DNA of 38,818 nt from Longimicrobium sp. (GTDB taxonomy: Bacteria; Gemmatimonadota; Gemmatimonadetes; Longimicrobiales; Longimicrobiaceae), in NCBI GenBank assembly GCA_036389795.1, contig DASVWD010000032.1:1-38818 (forward strand), in the 5' to 3' direction. How positions within the stretch are numbered: the first letter of the stretch is position 1; each line of letters opens with the position of its first letter. The notes under the pieces are model-generated. The model saw nothing but the letters and a program-made list of their open reading frames with translations. It searched no databases and was not told the origin of the DNA. Shown here one piece after another: positions 15,841-23,333 of this stretch. The translations under genes were made by a program, and so were the position numbers.

Positions 15841-18717
15841 TCATCCGCCGAACTCGTCCGAGCGCCCGGAGGCGCTCTCGAAGAGGGTGAACTCCTTGCG
15901 GAAGAAGAGCGGCACCATGCCGGTGGCCCCGTTGCGCTGCTTGCCGACGATCAGCTCGGCGCGCCCCTCGATGCTGTTCCCCTCCTTGTCCACCGGCCCG
16001 AAGTAGTACTCGGGGCGGTAGAGGAACATGATGACGTCCGCGTCCTGCTCGATCGCGCCCGACTCGCGCAGGTCCGACATCATCGGGCGCTTGTCGGGGC
16101 GGCTCTCGACGGCGCGGGAGAGCTGCGAGAGGGCGACCACGGGGATGTCCAGCTCCTTGGCGAGCGCCTTGAGGCCGCGGGAGATCTCGGAGACCTCCTG
16201 CTGGCGGTTCTCGATCTTGGAGTTGCTGCTCACCATGAGCTGCAGGTAGTCGACGATCACGAGCGACAGGTCGGGCCGGTCGGCCTTGAGGCGGCGGGCC
16301 TTGGCGCGCATCTCCAGCACCGAGATGCCGGGCGTGTCGTCGATGTAGATCGGCGCGGTGTTCAGGTGCCCCGCCGCGATGGCGAGCCGCGCGTACTCGT
16401 CGTCGAGCAGCTTGCCGCGGCGCAGCCGGCTGGCGTCCACCCGCGCCTCGGCGCAGAGCACACGCTGCACCAGCGCCTCCTTGCTCATCTCCAGCGAGAA
16501 GAAGGCGACCGGCTTCTGCGCGCTGATGGCGGCGTGCTGAGCGATGTTGAGGGTGAACGCCGTGTTGTGCACGCACACGTCGTTGGCGACGAAGTTGTGC
16601 GTTTCCGGGATCGTGAGGTCGTATACCTGCTTGCGGCCGACGGGCTCGATGGAGACGACCTCGTCCCAGTAGACCTCGCTCTCGGCCAGCTCCAGCAGCC
16701 TGCGGCTGTCCAGCGCGACGGCGAGCGCGCGCAGCCGGTCCCGCGTGATCGCGCGGCGGCCGACGTGGAGGTTCGTCCACCCGGCGATGCCCGCCCGCCG
16801 CGCGAGCGAGGCCCACGACTCCTCCCCCTTCTCCTGCTCGATCGTCTCCCAGACCTGGCGGGGGACGAGGTCGCGGTTGGTCTGGTAGCGCTTCGACTCC
16901 ACCGCGGAGACGACGCGCTCGACGGCTTCCTCCTTTCCGAAGATGCCGATCTCGCGCGCGAAGGTGCGGAGCGAGCGAGCGTCGGTGACGTCGAGCTGCC
17001 AGGCGGGCCGGCGTCCGTCGCGGTACTTCACCATCCGGCGGCGCAGGCTGGCGATCACGCCGAAGCGCAGCAGCAGGTGCTGGATCTGCCGGGCGAGCCG
17101 CTCGCTCACCGTGGCGTAACCCACCTGCGCCTGGCCGCTGGCGAGCACCGTCGCCCAGCCGTCGGTCGCGAAGAGACGGTTGAGGAAGAGCGCGAGCTGC
17201 GGGCGCGGAAGGGGGAACACCCGGGCAGGGACGGACTTCTCCGCCGCGCCGTGTCCCCACAGCCCCAGCTCGGTGAGCCAGGCCGTCAGCGGATTGGCGT
17301 CCGACGGCAGTCGCTGCGGCGCGAGCTCGTCCACCGTGACGCCGAGCGCGATGGCGAGCCGGGGGAGGTGTTCCCGCTTCGGAGACGACGTGCCGCTGGT
17401 CCAGGTGGAAACCGCCGCGGCGCTCACGCCCACTTCGGCGGCCAGCCGCTTCCCCGCCCCGCGCTCCGCCTTCATCCGCGCCTGCAGGCGGCCGCGGATC
17501 GGGGAATCGCCGGTCGGCAGGAAGTTGCGCCGCACCGACAGGCTCGGCGTGCGCGTGCCGCCGGAATCCTCCTCCGTCACCAGCAGTCCGCCGAACTGGA
17601 AGACGGCCTCCGTGAAATCGGCGCGGACGCGCGGGTCTCCGTTGGTGAAGCGCGGCGTCGTGTTTGTCAGCCCGCCGTCGCCGATCAGGTAGGCGAGGAG
17701 CTTGACCTCGCACTCGCGCATCGTCTGCGTGCCGAAGACGTCGAGCACGCGCGGGACGGCGACGTGATCGCCGACCGCCACCTCGGCGAGCGGCTTCCAC
17801 CCGCCGATGGTGAGGAAGGGGTGCGTGAGCGTGGTCTCGACCGTCCGGCCCAGGCGCGTGGTGACGCGGAAGACGGGCTTCTCGCCGTCGTCCACGAAGG
17901 CGCTGGGCTCCGCCGCCTCGAACTTCCAGCGGCCGGTGAGGGTGAGCAGGCGCGCCGAGCGGCGGCGGTACAGCTCCTCGATGGTGGCGAGGGAGCCGTC
18001 GTCCAGCAGGATCTCGGAGTCGAACGCCAGGCACTTCCCCATCGACGGGCGGGCGGCGACGATGATGAGGTCGCTGTTCTGGAAGCCCGCCGTCAGCTCG
18101 TCGAGGTCGGCGAAGCCGGAGGGGACGCCGGTGATGGAGGAGGAGTTGTTCTGCAGCTGCTCGATCTTCTCGAACGTGGGCCAGAGGATCTCCTTGATCC
18201 ACACGAAGCCGCGCCGGTCGCTGGACTGGGCGAGCTGGAAGATGCGCTGCTCGGCCACGTCCATGAGCTGCTCGACCTCGCCCTGCCAGGCGTAGGTCTC
18301 CTGGATGATCCCCGTGGCCGCCTCGATCAGCCGGCGCAGGATCGCCTTCTCGCGGACGATCTTGCAGTGGTACTCGATGTTGGCCGCGGTGGGGACGGCG
18401 TCCAGGAGGTTGGCCAGGAACTGGATGCCGCCCACCGTCTCGAAGTCGCCCGCCTTCTTCAGCTCGTCGCTGACGGTGACCTCGTCGATCACGTCGCCGC
18501 GCTGCCAGATGCGCACGAGCGCGCGGAAGAGCCGCCGGTGCGCCTCGCGGTGGAACATCGAGTCGTCGACCACCTCCACCGCGCGCACCACGGCGTCCTG
18601 GTCGATCAGCATGCCGCCCAGCACCGCCATCTCGGCCTCGGGCGAGTACGGCGGCGAGCGGTCGGCGAACGCGCTCGGGGCGGAGGGCGGCGCGATGGCT
18701 AAGGCGGGGGTCGACAT
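15841..18717 (-). CDS. dnaB: Replicative DNA helicase DnaB with an intein in Walker A
   Basis: DnaB is the hexameric helicase that unwinds the replication fork. The precursor has 958 residues; removing the intein (229-718) leaves a normal 468-residue helicase. Extein N-part: the DnaB N-terminal domain (SPEAEMAVLGGMLID, residues 25-125), linker, and AARPSMGK (K228), the first part of Walker A. Extein C-part: TAFTLNIAQHAA from T719, then VAFFSLEMSKEALVQR, Walker B LSLVIVDYLQLM, SQLSRAVESRPDKRPMMSDLRESGAIEQDAD and LIVGKQRNGATG. The intein separates K and T of the P-loop, so the helicase should be inactive until splicing. The ATG at 18717 has no clear ribosome site. It is followed by radA after 41 bases. 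Confidence 0.97.
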   Translation of the reverse strand: MSTPALAIAPPSAPSAFADRSPPYSPEAEMAVLGGMLIDQDAVVRAVEVVDDSMFHREAHRRLFRALVRIWQRGDVIDEVTVSDELKKAGDFETVGGIQFLANLLDAVPTAANIEYHCKIVREKAILRRLIEAATGIIQETYAWQGEVEQLMDVAEQRIFQLAQSSDRRGFVWIKEILWPTFEKIEQLQNNSSSITGVPSGFADLDELTAGFQNSDLIIVAARPSMGKCLAFDSEILLDDGSLATIEELYRRRSARLLTLTGRWKFEAAEPSAFVDDGEKPVFRVTTRLGRTVETTLTHPFLTIGGWKPLAEVAVGDHVAVPRVLDVFGTQTMRECEVKLLAYLIGDGGLTNTTPRFTNGDPRVRADFTEAVFQFGGLLVTEEDSGGTRTPSLSVRRNFLPTGDSPIRGRLQARMKAERGAGKRLAAEVGVSAAAVSTWTSGTSSPKREHLPRLAIALGVTVDELAPQRLPSDANPLTAWLTELGLWGHGAAEKSVPARVFPLPRPQLALFLNRLFATDGWATVLASGQAQVGYATVSERLARQIQHLLLRFGVIASLRRRMVKYRDGRRPAWQLDVTDARSLRTFAREIGIFGKEEAVERVVSAVESKRYQTNRDLVPRQVWETIEQEKGEESWASLARRAGIAGWTNLHVGRRAITRDRLRALAVALDSRRLLELAESEVYWDEVVSIEPVGRKQVYDLTIPETHNFVANDVCVHNTAFTLNIAQHAAISAQKPVAFFSLEMSKEALVQRVLCAEARVDASRLRRGKLLDDEYARLAIAAGHLNTAPIYIDDTPGISVLEMRAKARRLKADRPDLSLVIVDYLQLMVSSNSKIENRQQEVSEISRGLKALAKELDIPVVALSQLSRAVESRPDKRPMMSDLRESGAIEQDADVIMFLYRPEYYFGPVDKEGNSIEGRAELIVGKQRNGATGMVPLFFRKEFTLFESASGRSDEFGG
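16564..18033 (-). mobile_element. DnaB intein with LAGLIDADG endonuclease and embedded helix-turn-helix
   Basis: The intein is a 490-residue insertion in frame at the DnaB P-loop. It opens with C229 (CLAFDSEILL, block A), has T296-x-x-H299 (block B), and ends with VYDLTIPETHNFVAN (block F) and VCVHN718 (block G), followed by T719 as the C-extein nucleophile. All splicing residues are present, so it should splice. The centre is a LAGLIDADG-type homing endonuclease: LLAYLIGDGGL (340-350) and LFLNRLFATDGWA (510-522) are its two acidic blocks, both intact. Between them, residues about 413-465 read as a Cro/XRE-like helix-turn-helix (KRLAAEVGVSAAAVSTWTSG... LPRLAIALGVTVDEL). A second possible DNA-binding segment is near 615-675. 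The element is likely still able to home. Confidence 0.93.
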
Positions 18718-18752
18718 GGCGAACCGGGTCGTGCTGGAACGGCGAAAACGAA

Positions 18753-18860
18753 AGTCCTTAGTCCTTAGTGTTTTAGTGCCCAGTGCCCAGTCCCTAGTGC
18801 CCAGTGGAGTGTCGCTCCACTAAGGACTAAGGACTAACGCACTAGGGACTAACGCACTTA
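18753..18860. repeat. AGTCCTTAGT tandem array forming an 18-bp inverted repeat
   Basis: The arm AGTCCTTAGTCCTTAGTG (18753-18770) is the exact reverse complement of CACTAAGGACTAAGGACT (18818-18835). Between and beyond the arms are variant units (AGTGCCC, AGTCCCT, AACGCACT), plus an inner hairpin AGTGGAG/CTCCACT around 18803-18821. It occupies the gap between udg and dnaB and could fold on either strand. Confidence 0.85.
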
Positions 18861-18881
18861 TCTCATGGACGGGACGCGAGA

Positions 18882-19772
18882 TCAGGAAGGCGAGTCGAGG
18901 ACGCTGCGAACCCGCTGCAGGTCCTCCCAGACGGCGCGCACCCACCCAGGGTTGCGGAGCAGGGCGGCCGGGTGGTACGTCGGGACGAGCGGGATCCCCC
19001 GGTACTGGTGCAGCCTGCCGCGGAGCCGCCCGATGGAGATGTCGGTGCCCAGGAGCGTCTGCGCGGCGAAGGTGCCGAAGGCCACGATCACCCGCGGCTC
19101 CACCAGGTCCACCTGGCGCAGCAGGTACGGCGAGCAGGCTTCGACTTCGTCGGGGTTCGGGTTGCGGTTCCCCGGCGGGCGGCACTTCAGCACGTTGCAG
19201 ATGTAGACGCGCTCCCGCTCGAACCCGGCGGTCATCAGCAGCAGGTCGAGAAGCCGGCCGGCCTTCCCGACGAAGGGACGGCCCGAGCGGTCTTCTTCCT
19301 GCCCCGGCGCCTCGCCCACCACCATCAGGTCCGCCCGGGGATCCCCCTCGCCGAACACCACCTTCGTACGCGTCTCCGCCAGCCGGCAGCGGGGACAGCC
19401 GAGGGCGACGTCGCGCACCGCGTCCAGCGTCGGCAGCCGGCGCACCTCCTCGGCCGAGACGCCGCGCGAGGGGGCGTCCACGGCAGGGCGCATCGGCGTG
19501 GTCCCCGGCACGTCGGCGCCGGCGCGGACGTGGGTCTCGGGCGGCCGCGCCGGGCGCTCGGCGGCGGGCGCGGCGCGCTCCGGCCGGGGAGGCGGCGCGG
19601 CGGGCTCCGGCCGCGCCGGCCGGGACGGAGCCAGCCGCTCCGGGACCGCCGGCGCGGGGGAGAGGAGGCCGCGCAGCTCCGCCGGGGTGTGGCGGTCGAG
19701 CACGAGCTCGTCGTCACCCAGCTCCCGGCGCTGGCGCAGGTAGCTGCGGAGGAGGTCGCGCGGGTCCGTCAC
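18882..19772 (-). CDS. Type 4 uracil-DNA glycosylase (iron-sulfur)
   Basis: The enzyme removes uracil from DNA at the start of base-excision repair. The product has 296 residues. The first 120 are a variable Pro/Ala/Arg-rich extension; the catalytic domain begins near residue 110. Four cysteines for a [4Fe-4S] cluster are visible: C126 and C129 (CPRC), C197 (CNVLKC) and C213 (EAC). The uracil-binding motif GEAPGQEEDRSGRPFVGKAG (153-172) and the HPAALLRNP motif (267-275) are intact. The start is a GTG at 19772 overlapping the coaBC stop as GTGA. This long N-terminal extension is common in high-GC relatives. The downstream gap to dnaB is filled by a repeat. Confidence 0.95.
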   Translation of the reverse strand: MTDPRDLLRSYLRQRRELGDDELVLDRHTPAELRGLLSPAPAVPERLAPSRPARPEPAAPPPRPERAAPAAERPARPPETHVRAGADVPGTTPMRPAVDAPSRGVSAEEVRRLPTLDAVRDVALGCPRCRLAETRTKVVFGEGDPRADLMVVGEAPGQEEDRSGRPFVGKAGRLLDLLLMTAGFERERVYICNVLKCRPPGNRNPNPDEVEACSPYLLRQVDLVEPRVIVAFGTFAAQTLLGTDISIGRLRGRLHQYRGIPLVPTYHPAALLRNPGWVRAVWEDLQRVRSVLDSPS

Positions 19773-21007
19773 GACGCGCGCTTCGCCGCGAGCAGCGCCT
19801 CGACGCGGTCCAGGATGCAGTCCGCGACCTCGGCCTTGCTCATCAGGGGGAGCGCCTCGTCGGGGCGGCCGGGCTGGAGGAAGACGACGCGGTTCGTCTC
19901 GACTTCGAAGCCGGCCCCAGGCTCGCGCGCGTCGTTCACCACCAGCAGATCGAGCCCTTTCGACTCGAGCTTGCGCCGCCCGTTCTCCACCGGGTCTTCC
20001 GTCTCCAGCGCGAAGCCGACGACGACGGCCTGCGGAGGACGCAGCTCGCGCGTGGCGCGCAGGACGTCCGGCGTCGGTTCCAGCTGGATCTCGGATACGC
20101 CGCCCGACTCCTTCTTGATCTTCTCCCCCGCGGCGCGCGCCGGGCGGAAGTCGGCCACGGCGGCGGCCATCACCAGCGCGTCGGCGCCGGGGAGCACCTC
20201 GGCCACGGCGTCCCGCATCTCCTCCGCCGTCTCCACCCGCCGCACCCCGGCGCCGAGCGGCGGGGCGAGCGGCGACGGGCCGGAGACCAGCACCACGTCC
20301 GCCCCGCGCCGCCACGCCGCGGCGGCCACCTCGTAGCCCATCCGCCCCGAGGAGCGGTTGCCGACGAAGCGCACCGGGTCGATCGGCTCGCGCGTGGGGC
20401 CGGCGGTGACCACCACGCGCCTGCCGGCGAGCGGCGTCTCCCCCTCCAGCGCGCGGCCCGTCCAGGCCAGCACCTCGTCGGGCTCCAGCATCCGCCCCGG
20501 GCCCTCGCCTTCGCCCCAGGCGAGCGGGCCGACGGCGGGGCCGGCCAGGTGGTAGCCGAGCTGCGCCAGCCGCTGGAGGTTCGCCTGCGTGGCCGGGTGG
20601 GCGTACATCCGGTCGTTCATCGCCGGGCAGAGCACCACGGGGGCGCGGGTGGCCAGGAGGACGGCCGCGAGCAGGTCGTCGGCCATCCCGGCCGCGGCGC
20701 GCGCCAGGAAGTTGGCCGTGGCCGGCGCCACGACCACGGCGTCGGCCTCGCGGGCCAGGCGGATGTGCAGGTTCGGATCGCCGGCCGGGTAGAGCGAGGT
20801 GTGCGCCGGCCGGCCGGTGAGCGCCGCGAAGGTGAGGGGGCGGACGAACTCCTGGGCGCCCGCCGTCAGCACCGTCTCGACGGCGGCGCCGGCCAGCGCC
20901 AGGTCGCGGGCGAGCTGCACCGCCTTGTACGCCGCGATCCCGCCCGTGACGCCGAGCAGCACGCGCCGCCCCGCGAAGGGGCGCCGGGGTGCGCGCGGGC
21001 CGCTCAC
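19769..21007 (-). CDS. coaBC: Bifunctional phosphopantothenoylcysteine decarboxylase/synthetase
   Basis: CoaBC carries out two steps of coenzyme A synthesis: joining cysteine to 4'-phosphopantothenate using CTP, and decarboxylating the product with FMN. The product has 412 residues. The N-terminal CoaC flavoprotein domain has RRVLLGVTGGIAAYKA, the catalytic histidine in NLHIRLAREAD, APATANFLAR and PAMNDRMY. The C-terminal CoaB domain begins near residue 195 with VVVTAGPTREPIDPVRFVGNRSSGRMG, then MAAAVADFRP and the lysine-rich KIKKE. The start is a GTG at 21007, four bases after rpoZ. It lies in the order yicC-gmk-rpoZ-coaBC, conserved in many bacteria. Confidence 0.97.
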   Translation of the reverse strand: MSGPRAPRRPFAGRRVLLGVTGGIAAYKAVQLARDLALAGAAVETVLTAGAQEFVRPLTFAALTGRPAHTSLYPAGDPNLHIRLAREADAVVVAPATANFLARAAAGMADDLLAAVLLATRAPVVLCPAMNDRMYAHPATQANLQRLAQLGYHLAGPAVGPLAWGEGEGPGRMLEPDEVLAWTGRALEGETPLAGRRVVVTAGPTREPIDPVRFVGNRSSGRMGYEVAAAAWRRGADVVLVSGPSPLAPPLGAGVRRVETAEEMRDAVAEVLPGADALVMAAAVADFRPARAAGEKIKKESGGVSEIQLEPTPDVLRATRELRPPQAVVVGFALETEDPVENGRRKLESKGLDLLVVNDAREPGAGFEVETNRVVFLQPGRPDEALPLMSKAEVADCILDRVEALLAAKRAS

Positions 21008-21011
21008 GTCT

Positions 21012-21251
21012 TTAGAGCTGGTCGGGGCGGCGGCGCTTGACCAGGCGGAACTCGACCGTGCCCTGCCGCACCTCTTCGAGCGCGGTGGTGGTCAGCTTCT
21101 CCTTCGGCTCCCCGCCGGTGAGGGTGGGGTCTTCCATCAGCTCGCCGCGGCGCAGCTCGTTGAGGTTGCGCGCCATCTTGGCGGCCACCAGGACGCCCAG
21201 GTACTTGCTGCCGGTGTGGCGGGCCGCCTGGCCCGGGGTGACGACTCTCAT
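21012..21251 (-). CDS. rpoZ: RNA polymerase omega subunit
   Basis: Omega is the small subunit that helps assemble beta' into RNA polymerase. The 79-residue product starts at an ATG (21251). KYLGVLVAAKMARNLNEL is the family core, including the AAKRAR-like helix, and TTTALEEVRQGTVEFRL matches the conserved C-terminal segment. The match is moderate but the position between gmk and coaBC is the classical one for rpoZ. The ribosome site is weak (TTGGGAC). A heptamer array of about 55 bases lies directly upstream of the gene. Confidence 0.9.
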   Translation of the reverse strand: MRVVTPGQAARHTGSKYLGVLVAAKMARNLNELRRGELMEDPTLTGGEPKEKLTTTALEEVRQGTVEFRLVKRRRPDQL

Positions 21252-21260
21252 GATAGTCCC

Positions 21261-21315
21261 AAGTGCGAAGTGCGAAGTGCGAAGTGCGAAGTGCGAAGTG
21301 CGAAGTGCGAAGTGC
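21261..21315 (-). repeat. Seven perfect AAGTGCG heptamers between gmk and rpoZ
   Basis: Seven perfect copies and one partial copy of AAGTGCG (plus strand) lie 10 bases upstream of the rpoZ start codon, within the presumed gmk-rpoZ operon. On the mRNA they read as CGCACTT repeats. Confidence 0.95.
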
Positions 21316-21343
21316 ACATGTCGCACGGCGTTCGTCCCAGCCT

Positions 21344-22012
21344 CTACTGCTGCGCCCCGACCGCGTCCTGCTGGTCGAGGTAGGCGTCGATCTCGGCGCA
21401 GATGCGCTCGATCTCGCGCTCCAGCGAGGGGATCCGGCGGATGCCGCCGCCCTCGCCGCGGAGGATCATCTCCAGGTCCTCCACGGCCCGGTCCAGCTCG
21501 TCGTTGACCACCACGTGGTGGAACTCGCCCGCGCGGCGGATCTCCTCCTCGGCGTTCCGCAGCCGGCGGCTGAGCGCCTCGGCGCTCTCGGTGCGGCGCG
21601 CCTTGAGCCGCTCCACCAGCACGGTGCCCGAGGGCGGGAGGATGAAGACCAGCACCGCCTCGGGGACCTTCGCGCGGATCTGCGCCGCGCCCTGCACGTC
21701 GATGTCCAGCAGCAGGTGCTCGCCCCGCTCCCCGGCGGCGCGCACGTTGGCCAGCGGCGTGCCGTAGAACTCGCCGTGCACCTCGGCCCACTCGATCAGC
21801 TCGCCCGCGTTGCGCATGCGCACGAACTCGTCGCGCGGCACGAAGTGGTAGTGCTTCCCGTCCTGCTCGTACGGCCGCGGCTGGCGCGTGGTGGCCGACA
21901 CCGAGAACACCACCTTCGGGTTGCGCTCGCGCAGGCGGTTGGCCAGCGTCGTCTTTCCCGCCCCCGAGGGCGCCGAGAGCACCAGCGGGAACGCGAGGTC
22001 CGGCGCGCTCAC
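21344..22012 (-). CDS. gmk: Guanylate kinase
   Basis: Gmk phosphorylates GMP to GDP in nucleotide synthesis. The 222-residue product starts at a GTG (22012) overlapping the yicC stop as GTGA. Walker A is LVLSAPSGAGKTTLANRL (residues 9-26). The GMP-binding region follows (SVSATTRQPRPYEQDGKHYHFV, EWAEVHGEFYGTP), then LLLDIDVQGAAQIR and VFILPPS. The C-terminal helix carries RRLRNAEEEI and the FHHVVVNDELDRAVEDL segment. The last 40 residues (RGEGGGIRR... AYLDQQ) extend slightly beyond the E. coli protein. The gene is between yicC and rpoZ. Confidence 0.97.
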   Translation of the reverse strand: MSAPDLAFPLVLSAPSGAGKTTLANRLRERNPKVVFSVSATTRQPRPYEQDGKHYHFVPRDEFVRMRNAGELIEWAEVHGEFYGTPLANVRAAGERGEHLLLDIDVQGAAQIRAKVPEAVLVFILPPSGTVLVERLKARRTESAEALSRRLRNAEEEIRRAGEFHHVVVNDELDRAVEDLEMILRGEGGGIRRIPSLEREIERICAEIDAYLDQQDAVGAQQ

Positions 22013-22899
22013 TCGACGTTCTCCACCTGCTCGCGGAGGCGCTCGACCTCCTCCTTGATGGCCACCACGCGGTGGGCGATTGCCGCGTGGTTGGCCTTGG
22101 AGCCGATGGTGTTGGCCTCGCGGTGCATCTCCTGGACGAGGAACCCCAGCCGCTTCCCCACGGGCTCGGCCGCGTCGGCCGCCAGCAGCTCGCGGAACAG
22201 CTCGTTGTGCGAGCGGAAGCGCACCAGCTCCTCGTTGATGTCCCAGCGCTCGGCCAGGTAGGCGATCTCCTGGGCCAGCCGCTCCTGGTCCACCGCCACC
22301 GCGCCGGACAGCTCGGCGACGGCCTCGCGCAGCCGGTCGCGCTCGGCGGCGAGCCGCGCGGGCGCCAGCTCGGCGATCACGGCGAGCGCCTCCTCGATCG
22401 CCGCCACGCGCCCCTCCAGGTCGGCGTGGAGGCGGCGCCCCTCGTCCTCGCGCATGGCGATGCACTGCCGCGCGGCGTCGTCCACCGCGGCGCGCAGGTC
22501 GTCGCCGGCCACCTCCTCGGCCGCCTCGCCGCCCCCCTCGTCGCGGAGGTAGATGTCGGAGAAGCGGGCGAGGGTGCCGACGTCCACCTCGCCGGGGACG
22601 CCGTGGCGCGCGGCGAAGTCGCGCAGCACCGCCAGGTACGCCCCCGCGCGCTCCTCGTCGATCCTGAGCCCCCGCGGCACGCCCGCCGGCGGCTCCAGGC
22701 GCACGGCGCAGTTGACGTGGCCGCGGGCGAAGGCGGCGCGCAGCCACTCGCGCAGCTCGGCCTCCCACCTCGCCAGCGAGGAGGGGATGCGGAGGTTGGC
22801 GTTGAAGTGGCGGTGGTTGACCGTCCGGACTTCCACCAGCAGGGTGCCCGCGGGGGTGGCCCGCTGGGCCTCCCCGTACCCAGTCATGCTCCGGATCAT
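22009..22899 (-). CDS. yicC: YicC family endoribonuclease
   Basis: YicC proteins are cytoplasmic; the E. coli member is reported to be an endoribonuclease acting on small RNAs. The 296-residue length is typical. The N-terminus MIRSMTGYGEA, then VEVRTVNHRHFNANLRIPSSL, is the family signature. The C-terminal domain has EIAYLAERWDINEELVRFRSHNELFRELLA and GKRLGFLVQEMHREANTIGSKANHAAIAHRVV, the strongly conserved end. The ATG at 22899 has a strong GGGAGGGG site. It is the first gene of the yicC-gmk-rpoZ-coaBC-udg run. Confidence 0.97.
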   Translation of the reverse strand: MIRSMTGYGEAQRATPAGTLLVEVRTVNHRHFNANLRIPSSLARWEAELREWLRAAFARGHVNCAVRLEPPAGVPRGLRIDEERAGAYLAVLRDFAARHGVPGEVDVGTLARFSDIYLRDEGGGEAAEEVAGDDLRAAVDDAARQCIAMREDEGRRLHADLEGRVAAIEEALAVIAELAPARLAAERDRLREAVAELSGAVAVDQERLAQEIAYLAERWDINEELVRFRSHNELFRELLAADAAEPVGKRLGFLVQEMHREANTIGSKANHAAIAHRVVAIKEEVERLREQVENVE

Positions 22900-22988
22900 T
22901 CCCCTCCCTCGGAACCGGAAAAGTTACCCCCGCGCCGCCCTCTCCGTCAACTGAACAAAGGTGCCACGGCGCGCACGGCGCCCCCCTC

Positions 22989-23018
22989 AAAAACCACACC
23001 CCCGGCCGCGGCCGGGGG
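22989..23018 (-). terminator. Probable intrinsic terminator after the pepA/TonB-like operon
   Basis: A perfect 20-base palindrome, CCCCCGGCCGCGGCCGGGGG (22999-23018), is followed on the minus strand by GTGTGG and TTTTT (22989-22993). It lies about 310 bases past the stop of the TonB-receptor-like gene and 90 bases before yicC. Confidence 0.5.
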
Positions 23019-23048
23019 CGAAAATCTCCGCGTCCCCCGCCGTGTTCC

Positions 23049-23098
23049 CCCGGTTGGAACCGGGGTCCACGACAGCACGAAGTCTGCCTGCGCGGACT
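23049..23098 (+). repeat. Two-hairpin dispersed element, copy 4 (divergent)
   Basis: Stem 1 is CCCGGTTGGAACCGGG (23049-23064), the linker is GTCCACGACAGCACGA, and stem 2 is AGTC/GACT around TGCCTGCGCG (23081-23098). The architecture matches the other copies although the linker differs. Confidence 0.55.
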
Positions 23099-23307
23099 CC
23101 CATGCGACGTCCAGCGCGTCAAAGCGGCCCAGACGCGAGCCGGTCTGTCGACGCGGTCCGGAGCCTGGTCGCGAGCGGAGCCGGCCACCAGGAACGCGGA
23201 GTAGATCCCTCAGGCGCCGCCGGGCCCCGGTGCGGACGCGGCCTCGGCGCAGCGGCGCCTTCGGGACGACATTCGCTGGCGCGAACGCGGGTCCGGAACC
23301 GGACCTT

Positions 23308-23333
23308 CACGCACTCACGCACTCACGCACTTC
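23308..23333 (-). repeat. TGAGTGCG array fused to the stop codon of the TonB-like gene
   Basis: On the minus strand the gene ends AAC-TGA and the A of the stop is the first base of AAGTGCGTGAGTGCGTGAGTG. Three units are visible. Confidence 0.9.

Larger units (their letters stand above)
22900..23331. other. Gene-free gap upstream of yicC
   Basis: These 432 bases hold a terminator-like palindrome (22999-23018), a two-hairpin dispersed element (about 23049-23098), a degenerate GTCATTC-type element on the minus strand (about 23160-23275) and a CGCACTCA array next to the stop of the TonB-like gene. I see no open frame that looks like a gene, and no confident promoter for yicC. Confidence 0.8.

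Noticed and set aside
21261-21315. The heptamer array as a possible CRISPR array
   Set aside because: Units are 7 bases with no spacers, and no cas genes are nearby.
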